Positions 1-9,216 of a DNA stretch of 64,000 bases are shown here, one piece after another. The notes beneath the pieces were generated by a model. That model was not told the DNA's origin. It saw only the letters and a program-made list of their open reading frames with translations, and searched no databases. Every line of letters starts with the position of its first letter. Position 1 is the stretch's first letter. The translations under genes were made by a program, and so were the position numbers. This DNA is from Chersky-840 sp963764205. Lineage in GTDB: Bacteria; Actinomycetota; Acidimicrobiia; Acidimicrobiales; UBA8190. Location: contig CAVXRN010000006.1 in the NCBI GenBank assembly GCA_963764205.1, positions 1 to 64,000 on the forward strand, written 5' to 3'.

Positions 1-1411
1 GATCATCGGTCTTCACGCCCGGGTCCGTCGCCCCGCGCACCATGTCGGCCAGGGCAGCGGCGACGTCGAAGTCCCGCGCCCCGAAGGCGTACGCCGACGC
101 GATGAAGGGGTCGGCGGAGTCGCCGTTCAGCTGTGCGCTCTCGAGGTTGGCGACGGGCAACTTGGGAAGTCCGCCGCCTTGTCGGGCGTCGGCCAACAGC
201 GAGCTCACCATGTCGCTCGTTTGGCGCGGCGCGACGACGGCGAGCAACTGCACCTCGCTGCGGTAGACGTCCCACAGCGAGAAATTGGCGTACTGCGTGT
301 ACCGCAGGGCTCGGTGCACCTTGTCGTCGAAGCCGATGTAGTCGCCGTTGGCATCGTCGAACACGTTGGGGTGCAGCAGCGAGTGGTACAGCTCGGAGTA
401 GAAGGTGCGCTCGTCGGCCACCGTGCCCCCCGCCACCCGGATCCGACCCAGGAGCGCATTCCACGTGGCGGTGTCCCGTCGGCGCAGGGCCCCGACGTCC
501 CAGCCCGGTCGTTCGGCATCGATGTTGCCGCGTGCGTCGGCGACACTGACGAACGAGATGCCGACCTGCATCTCCACCACTTTAGTGGGCGACGCGAAGC
601 TGACGTACGCGCCAGAGCCGGGTCTGGTGCTCGTCCGTGTCCCGGGCTCCACCGTCGTGCCGTGCCAGGTCCCGACGTCACTGAACGAACGGTCGAAGCC
701 GCCGCGAAGAACAACCGGTAGTCGCCGCTCGTGTCGCAGAAGTCGCCGCTCACGACCGAGCCGTCCACTTCCCGGTCACCGACGACCGTGACCGAGGACC
801 GCACCGACCCCGCCGCGCTGTCGGCCACCTTGAACAGCACGTTGGACTGCTCGGTCCCCGGAAAGCTGAACCGCCCGAGCCCCGTTCTCGTGGTCACCGC
901 CAACTCGACACGCACCGGCGGTCGGCCCACGGTGACGGCGTAGTTCCCGGGGCTCGCCACCTCGGTCGCATGCGAGAACCGTGCCGCACGACGCGGCCGG
1001 GTCGGCGCCGACGGCACCCACGGTCGGCAGGATCGGGATGTCGCCGTAGACGGCACATCCCGGGCCGCTCATGTGCGTCAGGCTGAACCCGCTGATGGCC
1101 GAGTCCTTGTAGGCGTACCCCCCGCCCGATGTGCGGTCCGGGGTCGTGTCGGGGCTCCACTGGAGCATGCCGAAGGGCATGTCCGCGCCCGGGAACGTGT
1201 CGATGCTGCCCACGCTCGCCCCGCCCACGCCCGTGCCCACGAACGTGTCGACCAGCGCGCTGGGCGAGGCGGTCGAGAGTGGAGGTGGCACGGCGACAGC
1301 CGAAGGCACCCATCCGGCGAGGACGGCGCTGCTGACGGTCACGGCCAGGGTGACGGTGATCGGACCTCGTCGGCCGGCCCTCTTCGAGATACGGGCCCCG
1401 CCACCGGGCAC
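1..1411 (-). pseudogene. GH92-like alpha-mannosidase, N-terminal part, two frameshifts, cut by window edge
   Basis: The product resembles a secreted glycoside hydrolase family 92 exo-alpha-mannosidase, a calcium-dependent enzyme that trims mannosyl chains outside the cell. A GTG start at 1411 is followed by an Arg-rich N-terminus and a hydrophobic signal segment (about residues 18-42), then the GH92-like opening VDTFVGTG and the stretch DTFPGADMPFGMLQWSPDT. Further on, SHATEVASPGNYAV, NVLFKVADSAAG and ELYHSLLHPNVFDD also fit the family. These blocks lie in two frames: reading slips near 985-1000 and slips back near 685-692, so one base is gained and one lost. The gene runs off the window at base 1. 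It starts 4 nt after the thioesterase stop. The two compensating slips suggest sequence error as readily as decay. Confidence 0.75.
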
Positions 1412-1415
1412 GGCG

Positions 1416-1838
1416 CTATCCCGTGTCGTCGCGGTGGAGCAGGAAGGTCCCCGTCGACCGGCTCACGAGCCGGCCCTGGCCGTCGCGCGTGGCCGCCTCG
1501 CCGTAGGCGACCTGGCGGGCCATGCGGACCACCTCACCCCGCACCGTGACGAGCTCTCCCAGCTTGGCGGGCCGCATGGTCTCGGTCTTCATCTCGAGCG
1601 TGCCCCGGGTCCGGTCGCGCCCGGGCAGGGCGGCGTTGATGGCGAAGTTCATCGAGGCGTCGAGGATGAGGGCGTGGATGCCGGCCTGGGCCGTGCCGTG
1701 GGGGTTGCAGGCCAGCGTGGTCGGGGTCCAGGTGCCGGCCACCCAGCCGAGGTCCTCCCCGTCGACCCCGTAGGAGGTGAACGAGGCACCCACGAGCCCG
1801 ATGACCTCCATGCCGCCGTCGCCGAGCCAACGGTCCAT
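1416..1838 (-). CDS. PaaI-type hotdog-fold thioesterase
   Basis: Likely cytoplasmic acyl-CoA thioesterase of the hotdog superfamily (about 140 residues, the usual size). Visible landmarks are the strand CNPHGTAQAGIHALILDASMN, which carries the HGG-like HGTAQAG turn and the central-helix Asp typical of PaaI-like enzymes, and the C-terminal strand RPAKLGELVTVRGEVVRM. I chose ATG 1838 because the hotdog fold begins soon after it; GTG 1859 is an alternative and longer reading to 1937 is possible. It is divergent from the thiolase across a region with two palindromes, which suggests shared control of acyl-CoA metabolism. The exact substrate cannot be told. Confidence 0.72.
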   Translation of the reverse strand: MDRWLGDGGMEVIGLVGASFTSYGVDGEDLGWVAGTWTPTTLACNPHGTAQAGIHALILDASMNFAINAALPGRDRTRGTLEMKTETMRPAKLGELVTVRGEVVRMARQVAYGEAATRDGQGRLVSRSTGTFLLHRDDTG

Positions 1839-1943
1839 GTCCTTGACTCGCCCCGTCACGGGCCCAACCGTAGCGCCGGGCCTCGCGCCGCTCGGGAAGG
1901 CACGGGAGAAATCCCTGGTGAGAGGGGGAACAGCCACCCCCTT

Positions 1944-1988
1944 TGACCGCTAGGGTCATAACCGGGCAAAATCTTGACCGATCAGTCA
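1944..1988. promoter_or_regulatory. Two operator-like palindromes between thioesterase and thiolase
   Basis: TGACC-N5-GGTCA at 1944-1958 has perfect 5-bp arms. TGACCGATCAGTCA at 1975-1988 is a 14-bp near-palindrome (12 of 14 positions symmetric). Both share TGAC/GTCA outer arms and are 31 bp apart, roughly three helical turns. The site precedes the thiolase Shine-Dalgarno (GGAAGGAG, about 1998-2005). Arms like these are typical of TetR-family repressors of fatty-acid genes. No such regulator gene is adjacent, so the binding protein is unknown. Confidence 0.45.
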
Positions 1989-2010
1989 GTTTTTCTGGGA
2001 AGGAGCACCC

Positions 2011-3189
2011 ATGACCACAGCCGTGATCGTTGACGCCGTGCGCACACCGGGAGGGCGCCGCAACGGCAAGCTCCGCGGCTGGCACGCCGTGGACCTGGCG
2101 GCCGAGCCGCTGCGGGCCCTGGCCGAGCGCAACAACCTCGATCCCGCCCTCGTGGACGACGTGATCATGGGTTGTGTCATGCAGGTGGGCGAGCAGGCCC
2201 TCAACATCGGCCGCAACGCCGTGCTGGCGGCGGGGTACCCGGAGTCGGTGCCCTCCACCACCATCGACCGCCAGTGCGGGTCGTCGCAGCAGGCGCTGCA
2301 CTTCGCCGCCCAGGGCGTCATGGCCGGCGCCTACGACGTCGTGATCGCGGCGGGGGTGGAGCACATGACGCATACGCCCATGGGCTCCTCGGTCGTACGC
2401 GACCTCGGCTTCCCCTTCGGCCCCAAGATGATGGAGCGCTACGCCGAGCGCGGTGGTCTCGTGTCCCAGGGCATCTCGGCCGAGATGATCGCGGACCAGT
2501 GGGACCTGTCGCGCGACGACCTCGACGCCTTCGGGGCACGCAGCCAGCAATTCGCGGCGCGGGCCACGGCCGAGGGCCGGTTCGAGCGCGAGATCCTTCC
2601 CGTCACGGTGAAGGACGACGAAGGGACCCTGACCAACGAGGTCATCGCCACCGACGAGGGCATCCGGCCCGACACCACCGTCGAGGTCCTCGCCAATCTC
2701 AAGCCTGCCTTCAAGCCCGACGGCAAGGTCACCGCCGGCAACTCCTCGCAGATCAGCGACGGTGCCGCCGCGGTGCTCATCATGAGCGAGGAGAAGGCCA
2801 GCGCCCTGGGCCTCACGCCGAGGGCCCGGTTCCACGCCTTCTCGCTGGCCGGCGTCGACCCCGTCACGATGCTCACCGGCCCCATCCCCGCCACTCGCTC
2901 GGTGCTCGAGAAGGCCAAGATGACCATCGACGACATCGACCTGGTCGAGATCAACGAAGCCTTCGCCTCGGTCGTGCTGGCCTGGGAGAAGGAGCTGCAC
3001 GGGGACATGGACCGGGTGAACGTCAACGGTGGTGCCATCGCCATCGGCCACCCGTTGGGCTGTTCGGGCGCCAAGCTCATGTGCACGCTGCTCAACGAGC
3101 TCGAGCGCACCGGTGGGCGATGGGGGCTCGAGACGATGTGCGAGGGCGGCGGCATGGCCAACGCCACCATCATCGAGCGCCTGGGATAG
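2011..3189 (+). CDS. Thiolase (acetyl-CoA acyltransferase, FadA-like)
   Basis: A 392-residue type II thiolase, the standard length. It would cleave 3-ketoacyl-CoA with CoA, or condense two acyl-CoAs, in the cytoplasm. The nucleophile is Cys89 in DRQCGSSQQALHFA, the second catalytic block is the GHPLGCSGAK loop near residue 350, and the C-terminal Cys sits in CEGGGMANATI. All three thiolase signatures are intact. ATG 2011 has a strong GGAAGGAG about 6 nt upstream. It stands alone, convergent with crgA and divergent from the thioesterase. No other beta-oxidation genes are adjacent, so degradation versus biosynthesis is open. Confidence 0.93.
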   Translation: MTTAVIVDAVRTPGGRRNGKLRGWHAVDLAAEPLRALAERNNLDPALVDDVIMGCVMQVGEQALNIGRNAVLAAGYPESVPSTTIDRQCGSSQQALHFAAQGVMAGAYDVVIAAGVEHMTHTPMGSSVVRDLGFPFGPKMMERYAERGGLVSQGISAEMIADQWDLSRDDLDAFGARSQQFAARATAEGRFEREILPVTVKDDEGTLTNEVIATDEGIRPDTTVEVLANLKPAFKPDGKVTAGNSSQISDGAAAVLIMSEEKASALGLTPRARFHAFSLAGVDPVTMLTGPIPATRSVLEKAKMTIDDIDLVEINEAFASVVLAWEKELHGDMDRVNVNGGAIAIGHPLGCSGAKLMCTLLNELERTGGRWGLETMCEGGGMANATIIERLG

Positions 3190-3199
3190 CTCCGGGCGG

Positions 3200-3492
3200 T
3201 CAGTGGTACCGCGTGGCCACGACGAAGCCACTGGCGATGAGGACGATCCCCCCACCAGGTACCAGTTGCTCGGCCCGGCTGGTAGCACGTTGAAGTAGTT
3301 GAGGACGATCGTCAACGCCCCCAGGATCAGCAACAGCAGGATGAGTGGCCCCATCCACTTGGGGCTGACCTTCTGGTTGCGGGGGATCGGCGGGGTGTAG
3401 CGGCCGCTGGCAGTGGGGGGAGGGGCGACCGCCCTCCCCGAGGCCGATCGGCCCTTCCGCGCCGCGCTCCCCGGTCCCTGCTTGTTCGCCAT
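3200..3492 (-). CDS. crgA: CrgA-like cell-division membrane protein, one frameshift
   Basis: CrgA is a small two-helix membrane protein of actinobacterial septation that contacts FtsZ, FtsQ, FtsI and PknA/B partners. ATG 3492 gives MANKQGPGSAARKG, a basic Pro-rich tail, then PKWMGPLILLLLILGALTIV as helix 1 and, after NYFNVLPAGPSNWYLV, a second helix GIVLIASGFVVATRYH. The second helix is read only after a one-base shift in a G6 run at about 3250-3255. With a seventh G the protein is continuous at about 97 residues, the family length. Position next to a trpG/pabA-type gene and pknB matches the conserved actinobacterial neighbourhood (crgA-trpG-pknB), which supports the call. Confidence 0.85.
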
Positions 3493-3577
3493 GCACCGAG
3501 GATAGCCACGGGGCTTTGCATCAGAAAGGCCCCACCCAGACGGCGGCGCAGGCCGGGTGGGCCGGGGGCGGGCACTA

Positions 3578-4180
3578 ATGTCGGACGGCGTGGGAGCCCG
3601 GGTGCTGCTCGTCGACAACTACGACTCCTTCACCTACAACCTGGTGCAGGAGATGGGGGCGCTGGGGGCGGAGCCGGTGGTGTTCCGCAACGACGCCATC
3701 GAGATCTCGGGCATCGAAGAGGTCGGCCCCGACGGGATCGTGATCTCACCGGGCCCGGGGCGGCCCGAGGACGGCGGCGTGAGCATGGCCGTGGTGGCCG
3801 AGCTCGGGGGCCGGATCCCCATCCTCGGCGTGTGCCTGGGCCACCAGTGCATCGGCCAGGTCTTCGGGGCCCAGGTCGTGCCTGCGCCCGAGCTCATGCA
3901 CGGGAAGACCTCGGCCATCTTCCACACCGGCGCCGGTGTCTTCGCCGGCATGGCCAACCCCTTCGAAGCGACCCGCTACCACTCGTTAATCGTGGACCGT
4001 GACTCGATTCCCGACGTCCTCGAGGTCACCGCCGAGACCGCCGACGGCATCGTGATGGGACTGCGCCACCGCGAGCTGCCGATCGAAGGGGTCCAGTTCC
4101 ACCCCGAGTCGATCCTCACGGCCGCCGGCCCCCACCTCCTGACGAACTTCCTCGGCTCACTGGGAACCGTGCGGCGTTAG
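3578..4180 (+). CDS. Glutamine amidotransferase, TrpG/PabA type
   Basis: Class I glutamine amidotransferase (about 200 residues) that supplies ammonia to anthranilate or aminodeoxychorismate synthase. It opens with VLLVDNYDSFTYNLVQ. The nucleophile Cys lies in GVCLGHQCIGQVFG, and the catalytic His-Glu pair is in GVQFHPESI. The oxyanion strand SPGPGRPEDGG is intact. I chose ATG 3578 (MSDGVGARV), preceded by a GGGGCGGG stretch, over GTG 3557. No synthase partner is adjacent, so tryptophan versus folate use is undecided; in actinobacteria this gene commonly sits next to pknB. Its last 65 bases overlap the pknB end on the other strand. Confidence 0.88.
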   Translation: MSDGVGARVLLVDNYDSFTYNLVQEMGALGAEPVVFRNDAIEISGIEEVGPDGIVISPGPGRPEDGGVSMAVVAELGGRIPILGVCLGHQCIGQVFGAQVVPAPELMHGKTSAIFHTGAGVFAGMANPFEATRYHSLIVDRDSIPDVLEVTAETADGIVMGLRHRELPIEGVQFHPESILTAAGPHLLTNFLGSLGTVRR

Positions 4181-6107
4181 GGGTGCCGGTGTTGCCGGCG
4201 GTGGACGTCGTGGTGCCCGAGCACCCCGAGAGGTTGGTCACGGTGATGGTCACCGTCGCGCCGGGGCTCACCGACACGCCCCCGTTGGGCGTCTGACTCT
4301 GCACCGTCCCGTCCTGGGACGGGTCGAGCGTCGCCTGGCAGATCACCACGGCGCTCAGCCCCGCACCTTGCAGTGCCGAGACCGCCGCGCTCTGGGTGTC
4401 ACCCACCACATCGGGGACCAGGACCGACGACGGCCCGCTCGAGACCACGAGGTTGACGTTGGCGTTCTGCGGTTCCTGGGCGCCCGCCACGGGGTTGGTG
4501 CTGATGACGTTGTTCTTGGCCACTGACGGCGACGGCTGGCTGGTGATCGTCCCGCACTGGAACCCGGCCTGGCCCAACCGATTGCACGCCGTGGTCTGGT
4601 CGAGCCCGACGACGTCGGGGACCGCCGTGGTGGTCGGCTGGGTGAAGATGCTGACGGTGCCCCCGGGCAGGATCGTCTGACCCGACTTGGGGTTCTGCAT
4701 GCACACGATGTTCTGTTGGGTGCAGGTGCTCGAGAAATCTTCGTTGGCCTGCAGGCCGAGCTGCTGCAATTGGGCCTTGGCCGCGGTGACCGACTGCGTG
4801 ACCAGGTCGGGCACGTGCACAGGTGGCCCCTGCGCTCCCGTGACGAGGATGACCCTGTCGCCCTTCTTCACCGTCGTCCCCGACGGGGGCAGGGTCCGCA
4901 GCACCTGGGTGTTGGGTGTGTTCACGGCGGTCTTGTCCGTCTCGACCGTGGTCTTCAGACCTTTGTGCTGCAGGACGTGCTCGGCCGTGGTCACGTTCTG
5001 GTTGGTCACGTCGGGCATCACGAAGCTCGTGTTCGCCTTTTCCCCTATGTGCCACCAGCCGACGGAGTTCCCGAGGAAGATGACGACCACCGCCAGCGCG
5101 ACGAGCAGGACGGCGAGGAGAGCCGCGTAGAGCTTGGTCCGGCTGGGCTCGCCCGTGCCGTCGAGGTTGTCGCCCCCGACCGCGGGCAGCGCCTGGGTGC
5201 CGCCCACCATGACCGCCTGGGTGGTCCCGACCGCCGGGTGCTGACCCGTGGGCGGGTTGGTGGCGCCCACGGCGCGACCCTCCCGAAAGCGCAGCAGGTC
5301 GATGCGCAAGTCGTCCCCGGTGGCGTAGCGGTGGTCGGGTGACTTGGCCAGGCACTTCAAGATGATCGCCTCGAGGTCGGGCGGGACCCCGGGGTTCACC
5401 TCACGCGGGGCGGGCGGGTGCTCGCGCACGTGCTTGGACGCCACGGCCACCGGGGTGTCACCCAGGAACGGGGGGCGACCGGTGACCATCTCGAAGATCA
5501 CGACGCCCAGGGAGTAGATGTCGCTGCGAGAGTCGACGCCCATGCCCTCGGCCTGCTCCGGTGAGAAGTACGTGGCGGTGCCCATGACCGCCCCGGTCTG
5601 GGTCAGGCTCTCCTCGGTGTTGACGGCGCGGGCGATCCCGAAGTCGGTGACCTTGATGGTGCCCTCTTCGGTGATGAGCACGTTGCCGGGCTTGACGTCG
5701 CGGTGGACCACGCCGTGACGGTGCGCGTAGGCCAACGCCGCGGCGACGTCCGCGGCGATCTCGGCGGCCCGGTCGGGGTGCAGGGGCCCGGCCGTGCGAA
5801 GGATCGACGACAGCGCCCGCCCGTCGACGAACTCCATGACGATGAAGTAGGTGCCGTTGTCCTCGCCCCAGTCGAAGACCGGAACGATGTTGGGGTGCGA
5901 GAGGTTGGCGGCGGCCTGGGCCTCGCGGCGGAAGCGCTCCACGAAGGAGCGGTCCACCGAGAGCTCGGGGAACAGGACCTTGAGCGCGACCGGACGGTCG
6001 AGCAATTGGTCACGGGCCCGGTACACCTCGGCCATGCCGCCCCGGGCCACGAGATGCGAGAGCTCGTAGCGTCCCGAGAGCACCCGGGAGGTATTGGTCG
6101 GCTCCAT
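4116..6107 (-). CDS. pknB: PknB-type Ser/Thr kinase with four PASTA repeats
   Basis: Transmembrane receptor kinase that senses muropeptides or lipid II and phosphorylates cell-wall and division proteins. Kinase domain is residues 14-275: glycine loop VARGGMAEVYRA, Lys43 in VALKV, catalytic HRD at 135-137, DFG at 155-157, and activation-loop threonines before GTATYFSPEQA. A Thr/Gly-rich linker leads to one membrane helix (about 326-347), followed by four PASTA modules, each opening with VPDVVG-like sequence, to the end. Length 663 fits the family. The C-terminal Ser/Gly tail (GSSSGGGGRRP) is antisense to the end of the amidotransferase gene, an unusual 65-base convergent overlap. pbpA lies 93 nt upstream, in the same transcription unit. 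Confidence 0.95.
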   Translation of the reverse strand: MEPTNTSRVLSGRYELSHLVARGGMAEVYRARDQLLDRPVALKVLFPELSVDRSFVERFRREAQAAANLSHPNIVPVFDWGEDNGTYFIVMEFVDGRALSSILRTAGPLHPDRAAEIAADVAAALAYAHRHGVVHRDVKPGNVLITEEGTIKVTDFGIARAVNTEESLTQTGAVMGTATYFSPEQAEGMGVDSRSDIYSLGVVIFEMVTGRPPFLGDTPVAVASKHVREHPPAPREVNPGVPPDLEAIILKCLAKSPDHRYATGDDLRIDLLRFREGRAVGATNPPTGQHPAVGTTQAVMVGGTQALPAVGGDNLDGTGEPSRTKLYAALLAVLLVALAVVVIFLGNSVGWWHIGEKANTSFVMPDVTNQNVTTAEHVLQHKGLKTTVETDKTAVNTPNTQVLRTLPPSGTTVKKGDRVILVTGAQGPPVHVPDLVTQSVTAAKAQLQQLGLQANEDFSSTCTQQNIVCMQNPKSGQTILPGGTVSIFTQPTTTAVPDVVGLDQTTACNRLGQAGFQCGTITSQPSPSVAKNNVISTNPVAGAQEPQNANVNLVVSSGPSSVLVPDVVGDTQSAAVSALQGAGLSAVVICQATLDPSQDGTVQSQTPNGGVSVSPGATVTITVTNLSGCSGTTTSTAGNTGTPNAARFPVSRGSSSGGGGRRP

Positions 6108-6200
6108 GCGGGTCAGAGCCTACGTCTCGCCGGATTGCCGACTGGGCCAGACACTCTGGGTCTCCTCCTCGATTGGCAGCGCCGGAACGGTGACGTCACG

Positions 6201-7679
6201 TCACTGACCCGCCAGGACTGCTTGGATCATGGTCTTCACGATGGGGCCGGCCACGAGCGCGCCGGTCAGGTCCACCGGCTGGTTGGGCATGGCCACGGCG
6301 ATGGCCACGGTGGGGTTGGTGGCGGGGGCGAAGGCGATCATCCAGTCGGTCGTCTTTGTGTTGCCTACGCCCACTTGCGCGGTACCGGTCTTGGCCGCAA
6401 CGTCCCACACGGCTGGGAACCCGTCACCCGAGGCGGTGCCGAACTTGACGACGTTCTGCATGAGCTGGTTCAAGGCACTGGCCGTGGCCCCGGATGCGGC
6501 CCGATGCCACGCAGTGGGTTGGTAGTGCACGACCAGGTTGTTCTGCGAGTCGCGGATCTCGTACATCACGTGCGGGGTCATCACCACGCCCCCGTTGGCG
6601 ATCCCGGCCGCCACCATCGCCATCTGCAGGGGCGAGGCGAGCGTGCACTTCTGACCGATCGACGAATAGGCGAGGAAGATCTGAGCACCCTCCCAGCAGT
6701 CAGCGTGAAGGAACTGCGACACCTCGAAGGGGCTCGGGGGCAGGTCGATGGGGGGCTGTTGATTGAAGCCGAAGGACTGGGCCTCGGCCTGCATCGACAC
6801 CGCACCCACCTTGGTGCCGAGCAGGGCGAACCCCGGGTCACACGAGGGGGGCAGCATCTGGGCAATGGTCCCCCCGCACGGACTTCCCCCGTCGTTGCAC
6901 AACTGGGCGCTCGCCCCCCCGAAGTAGTCATACGGGATGCAACTGAAGAACGGCATCGGAGTGTCGACCAGCTTTGGCTGGTACTGATAGGCCGCCGTCG
7001 CCGTCACGACCTTGAACGTCGAACCGGGATAGAAGATGTCCTGGTACGCGAGCGACACCGCTGGAGCGAAGCCGGAAGTCGGGTTCTTGGTCGTGATCGC
7101 CGCGTAGGCGTTGTTCACCGTGGTGGCGTCGTTGGCCGACAACGGGTTCGGGTCGAAGGTGGGGTTCGAGTACATCGCCCGTACCGCCCCGGTGGTGGGG
7201 TCGAGCACCACGACCGCACCGTCGCGGCCGTTGAGCGCCTGCTTGGCCGTCGCCTGCAGCTTGCTCGACAGTGTCAGGGTCACCGTGTCGGTCTCGACCG
7301 GGGTGGTCAGGAGGTCGCCGATGGTCTTGACCGGCCGGTTGTGCTGGGTGAGATAGCTGTTGTAGGTGTTCTCGACGCCCGTGGCCAGGCCGCCGATCGG
7401 CAGGTAGCCGGTGATCTGGGCGAAGAGCGATCCCAAGGGGTACTCGCGCACGTACTTGTACGACCCGCTGTTGGTCTTGACCGACTGGGCCAGCACCACG
7501 CCGTCCGCGCTCTGGATGATGCCGCGGGGCTGGTCGTACTTGGCCTCGATCACCGCCGGGTTGTGCGGGGCGTTGGCGTAGGTCTTGGCGTTCTTGACCT
7601 GGACGTTGTTGAGCTGCAGGAACAGCGCCAAGAAACAGACCACCATGGCCACGCCGAGCCACCGGATGCGTCCCGCCAT
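6201..7679 (-). CDS. pbpA: Class B penicillin-binding protein (PbpA-like)
   Basis: Peptidoglycan DD-transpeptidase of elongation or septation, anchored by one N-terminal helix (residues 7-24) with the active domain outside. Length 492 matches actinobacterial PbpA. The acylating Ser220 is in PGSTFK with Lys223. The third motif KTGTAQ is near residue 434. The middle SxN motif appears as Ser279-Cys280-Asp281, so the expected Asn is Asp; the surrounding text PPSCDPGFALLG aligns well with the usual SCNTAF block. ATG 7679 follows the pstP stop after a single base. In other actinobacteria a rodA/ftsW gene separates pstP and pbpA; here none is present. Confidence 0.93.
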   Translation of the reverse strand: MAGRIRWLGVAMVVCFLALFLQLNNVQVKNAKTYANAPHNPAVIEAKYDQPRGIIQSADGVVLAQSVKTNSGSYKYVREYPLGSLFAQITGYLPIGGLATGVENTYNSYLTQHNRPVKTIGDLLTTPVETDTVTLTLSSKLQATAKQALNGRDGAVVVLDPTTGAVRAMYSNPTFDPNPLSANDATTVNNAYAAITTKNPTSGFAPAVSLAYQDIFYPGSTFKVVTATAAYQYQPKLVDTPMPFFSCIPYDYFGGASAQLCNDGGSPCGGTIAQMLPPSCDPGFALLGTKVGAVSMQAEAQSFGFNQQPPIDLPPSPFEVSQFLHADCWEGAQIFLAYSSIGQKCTLASPLQMAMVAAGIANGGVVMTPHVMYEIRDSQNNLVVHYQPTAWHRAASGATASALNQLMQNVVKFGTASGDGFPAVWDVAAKTGTAQVGVGNTKTTDWMIAFAPATNPTVAIAVAMPNQPVDLTGALVAGPIVKTMIQAVLAGQ

Positions 7680-7680
7680 C

Positions 7681-9158
7681 TCAGGCCGCCTCGGGCACGG
7701 CGTCGGGCACGGGCTCGGGCCCCCGGGGCAGCCCGAAGGTGGCCGGGGTCGACGTCGGGAGCGTGGTCGAGGTGGTCGCCCCGGGCGTCGTCGTCGGGGG
7801 CGTCACGGTCGAGCAGTAGGCGGGCGGCTGCTGCAAGGAGCACACCGACTGCTGGAGGCTCGTCACGTACCCGAGCGCCGCTTTGTAGGAAGGCTCCTGC
7901 ACGCCACTTTGGAGGTCGGGGACCTTGTACGAGGGGACCTGGCCGGCGGTGACCTGGGTCCGCTTCACGATCTTGGGGTTGATCCCGACGAACCCCCCGG
8001 GCCGGCCCTGGTAGATCACGACCTGGTTGTGGCTGAAACCCACGAAATAGGAGCTGTGCACGTACCAACGGACCGTGGCGAAGCCGGCGTAGGCCAGTCC
8101 TCCGAGCACCACAAGGAACAGCACGACGCGAAACGTGATGCGTCGGGGGATGCGCGCACCGGTGTGGGGGTCGATGCGCCTCGACGGGGGGCGGTCCAGG
8201 GTCGTGTCGGGGGCGGAACGGCTGACCACGGCCGCACCGACGCCGTTGGTGGTGACCGGTCCCGAGGAGCCCGGCTCGGGCGCCCGCGTTCCCTGCGCTT
8301 CGGGCGGGCTGACCACCATGGTCGCCCCCGGTGACGCCGGTTTGACAGCACCACCGTCGGGAGCGGCCGAAGCCCATGCCGCCGCGCCGGCCGCGGCCTC
8401 GCCCACGTGCGCGTCCTGCGCCGCGGCCGCGGGTGGCTCGCCGACCATGACGTCAAGCACCACGACCGTGGCGTTGTCGTTCCCACCGGCCTGGTTGGCC
8501 ATGCGCACCAGGGTCTCGGCCGACTCGCGGGGATCGCGCGTGCGCATCAGGACATCGGTGATGCGATCGGTCGACACCTCGTTGGTCAGCCCGTCCGAGC
8601 AGAGCAGGAAGCGGTCGCCTTCTTCTGGGACGAGCTCCCACACGTCGACCGCCACGTCGGGCTGCACGCCGAGCGCCCGGGTGAGGATGTGGCGGTGGGG
8701 GTGGACGGCCGCCTCCTCCTCGGACAACTCGCCGCGGGCCACGAGCTCCTCCGCCACGGAGTGGTCCGTGGTGAGCTGGACGAGCTCACCGGCGTGGAGT
8801 CGGTATGCCCGCGAGTCGCCCACGTTGGCGAGGACCAACCGGTCGCCGTCGTCGGTGGCGACGAGGGCCGCCGCGATCAGCGTCGTGCCCATGCCCCGGA
8901 GGTCAACATCGGCATGGCCGCGTTCCCACACCGCCTTGTTCGCTTCGTGGATCGCCGCGGCCAACCCTTCGGCCGACGCCTTCCGGGCGAACTCCGCCTG
9001 CAGGGTGTCGATGGCGGTACGCGCCCGATCTCCCCCCCGACGTGACCGCCCATCCCGTCCGCCACGGCGAACAGCGACAGGCTCTCGAGCGCCAGGTCCT
9101 CGTTTACCGTGCGGACCCGACCGACGTCGGAGGCCGAGCCCGACCGCAGGACGGTCAA
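7681..9158 (-). CDS. pstP: PstP-like PP2C Ser/Thr phosphatase, one frameshift
   Basis: Metal-dependent phosphatase that reverses PknB phosphorylation. From TTG 9158 (GGAG about 6 nt upstream) it reads LTVLRSGSASDVGRVRTVNEDLA, then SLFAVADGMGGHVGG, which holds the metal-binding DGMGGH. Reading then shifts in a C7 run (+ strand 9032-9038; G7 in the gene). Removing one G continues through RARTAIDTLQAEFARKASAE. Later PP2C motifs are LANVGDSRAYRL, DHSVAEELV, LLCSDGLTNEV and GGNDNATVVVLDV. A helix (about GLAYAGFATV) and an extracellular C-terminal tail follow, as in PstP. The upstream fhaB stop lies about 60 nt before this start. Confidence 0.88.
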
Positions 9159-9216
9159 CGACGCTCCGCGACGCTCGTCAATTCCAGCACCAACGCTCCT
9201 TGTCCCCGGCGCCCGC

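Noticed and set aside
1534..3618. 694-residue minus-strand ORF
   Set aside because: It is a fusion of the true CrgA N-terminus with the antisense of the thiolase, created by the crgA frameshift.
6188..6200. TGACGTCACGTCA palindrome between pbpA and pknB
   Set aside because: It touches the pbpA stop codon and is a single short GC-rich palindrome with no matching partner site, so chance is likely.
5703..7952. 749-residue plus-strand ORF across pknB and pbpA
   Set aside because: It is antisense to two well-marked genes, has Arg/Gly/Val-rich composition typical of high-GC shadow frames, and shows no domain.
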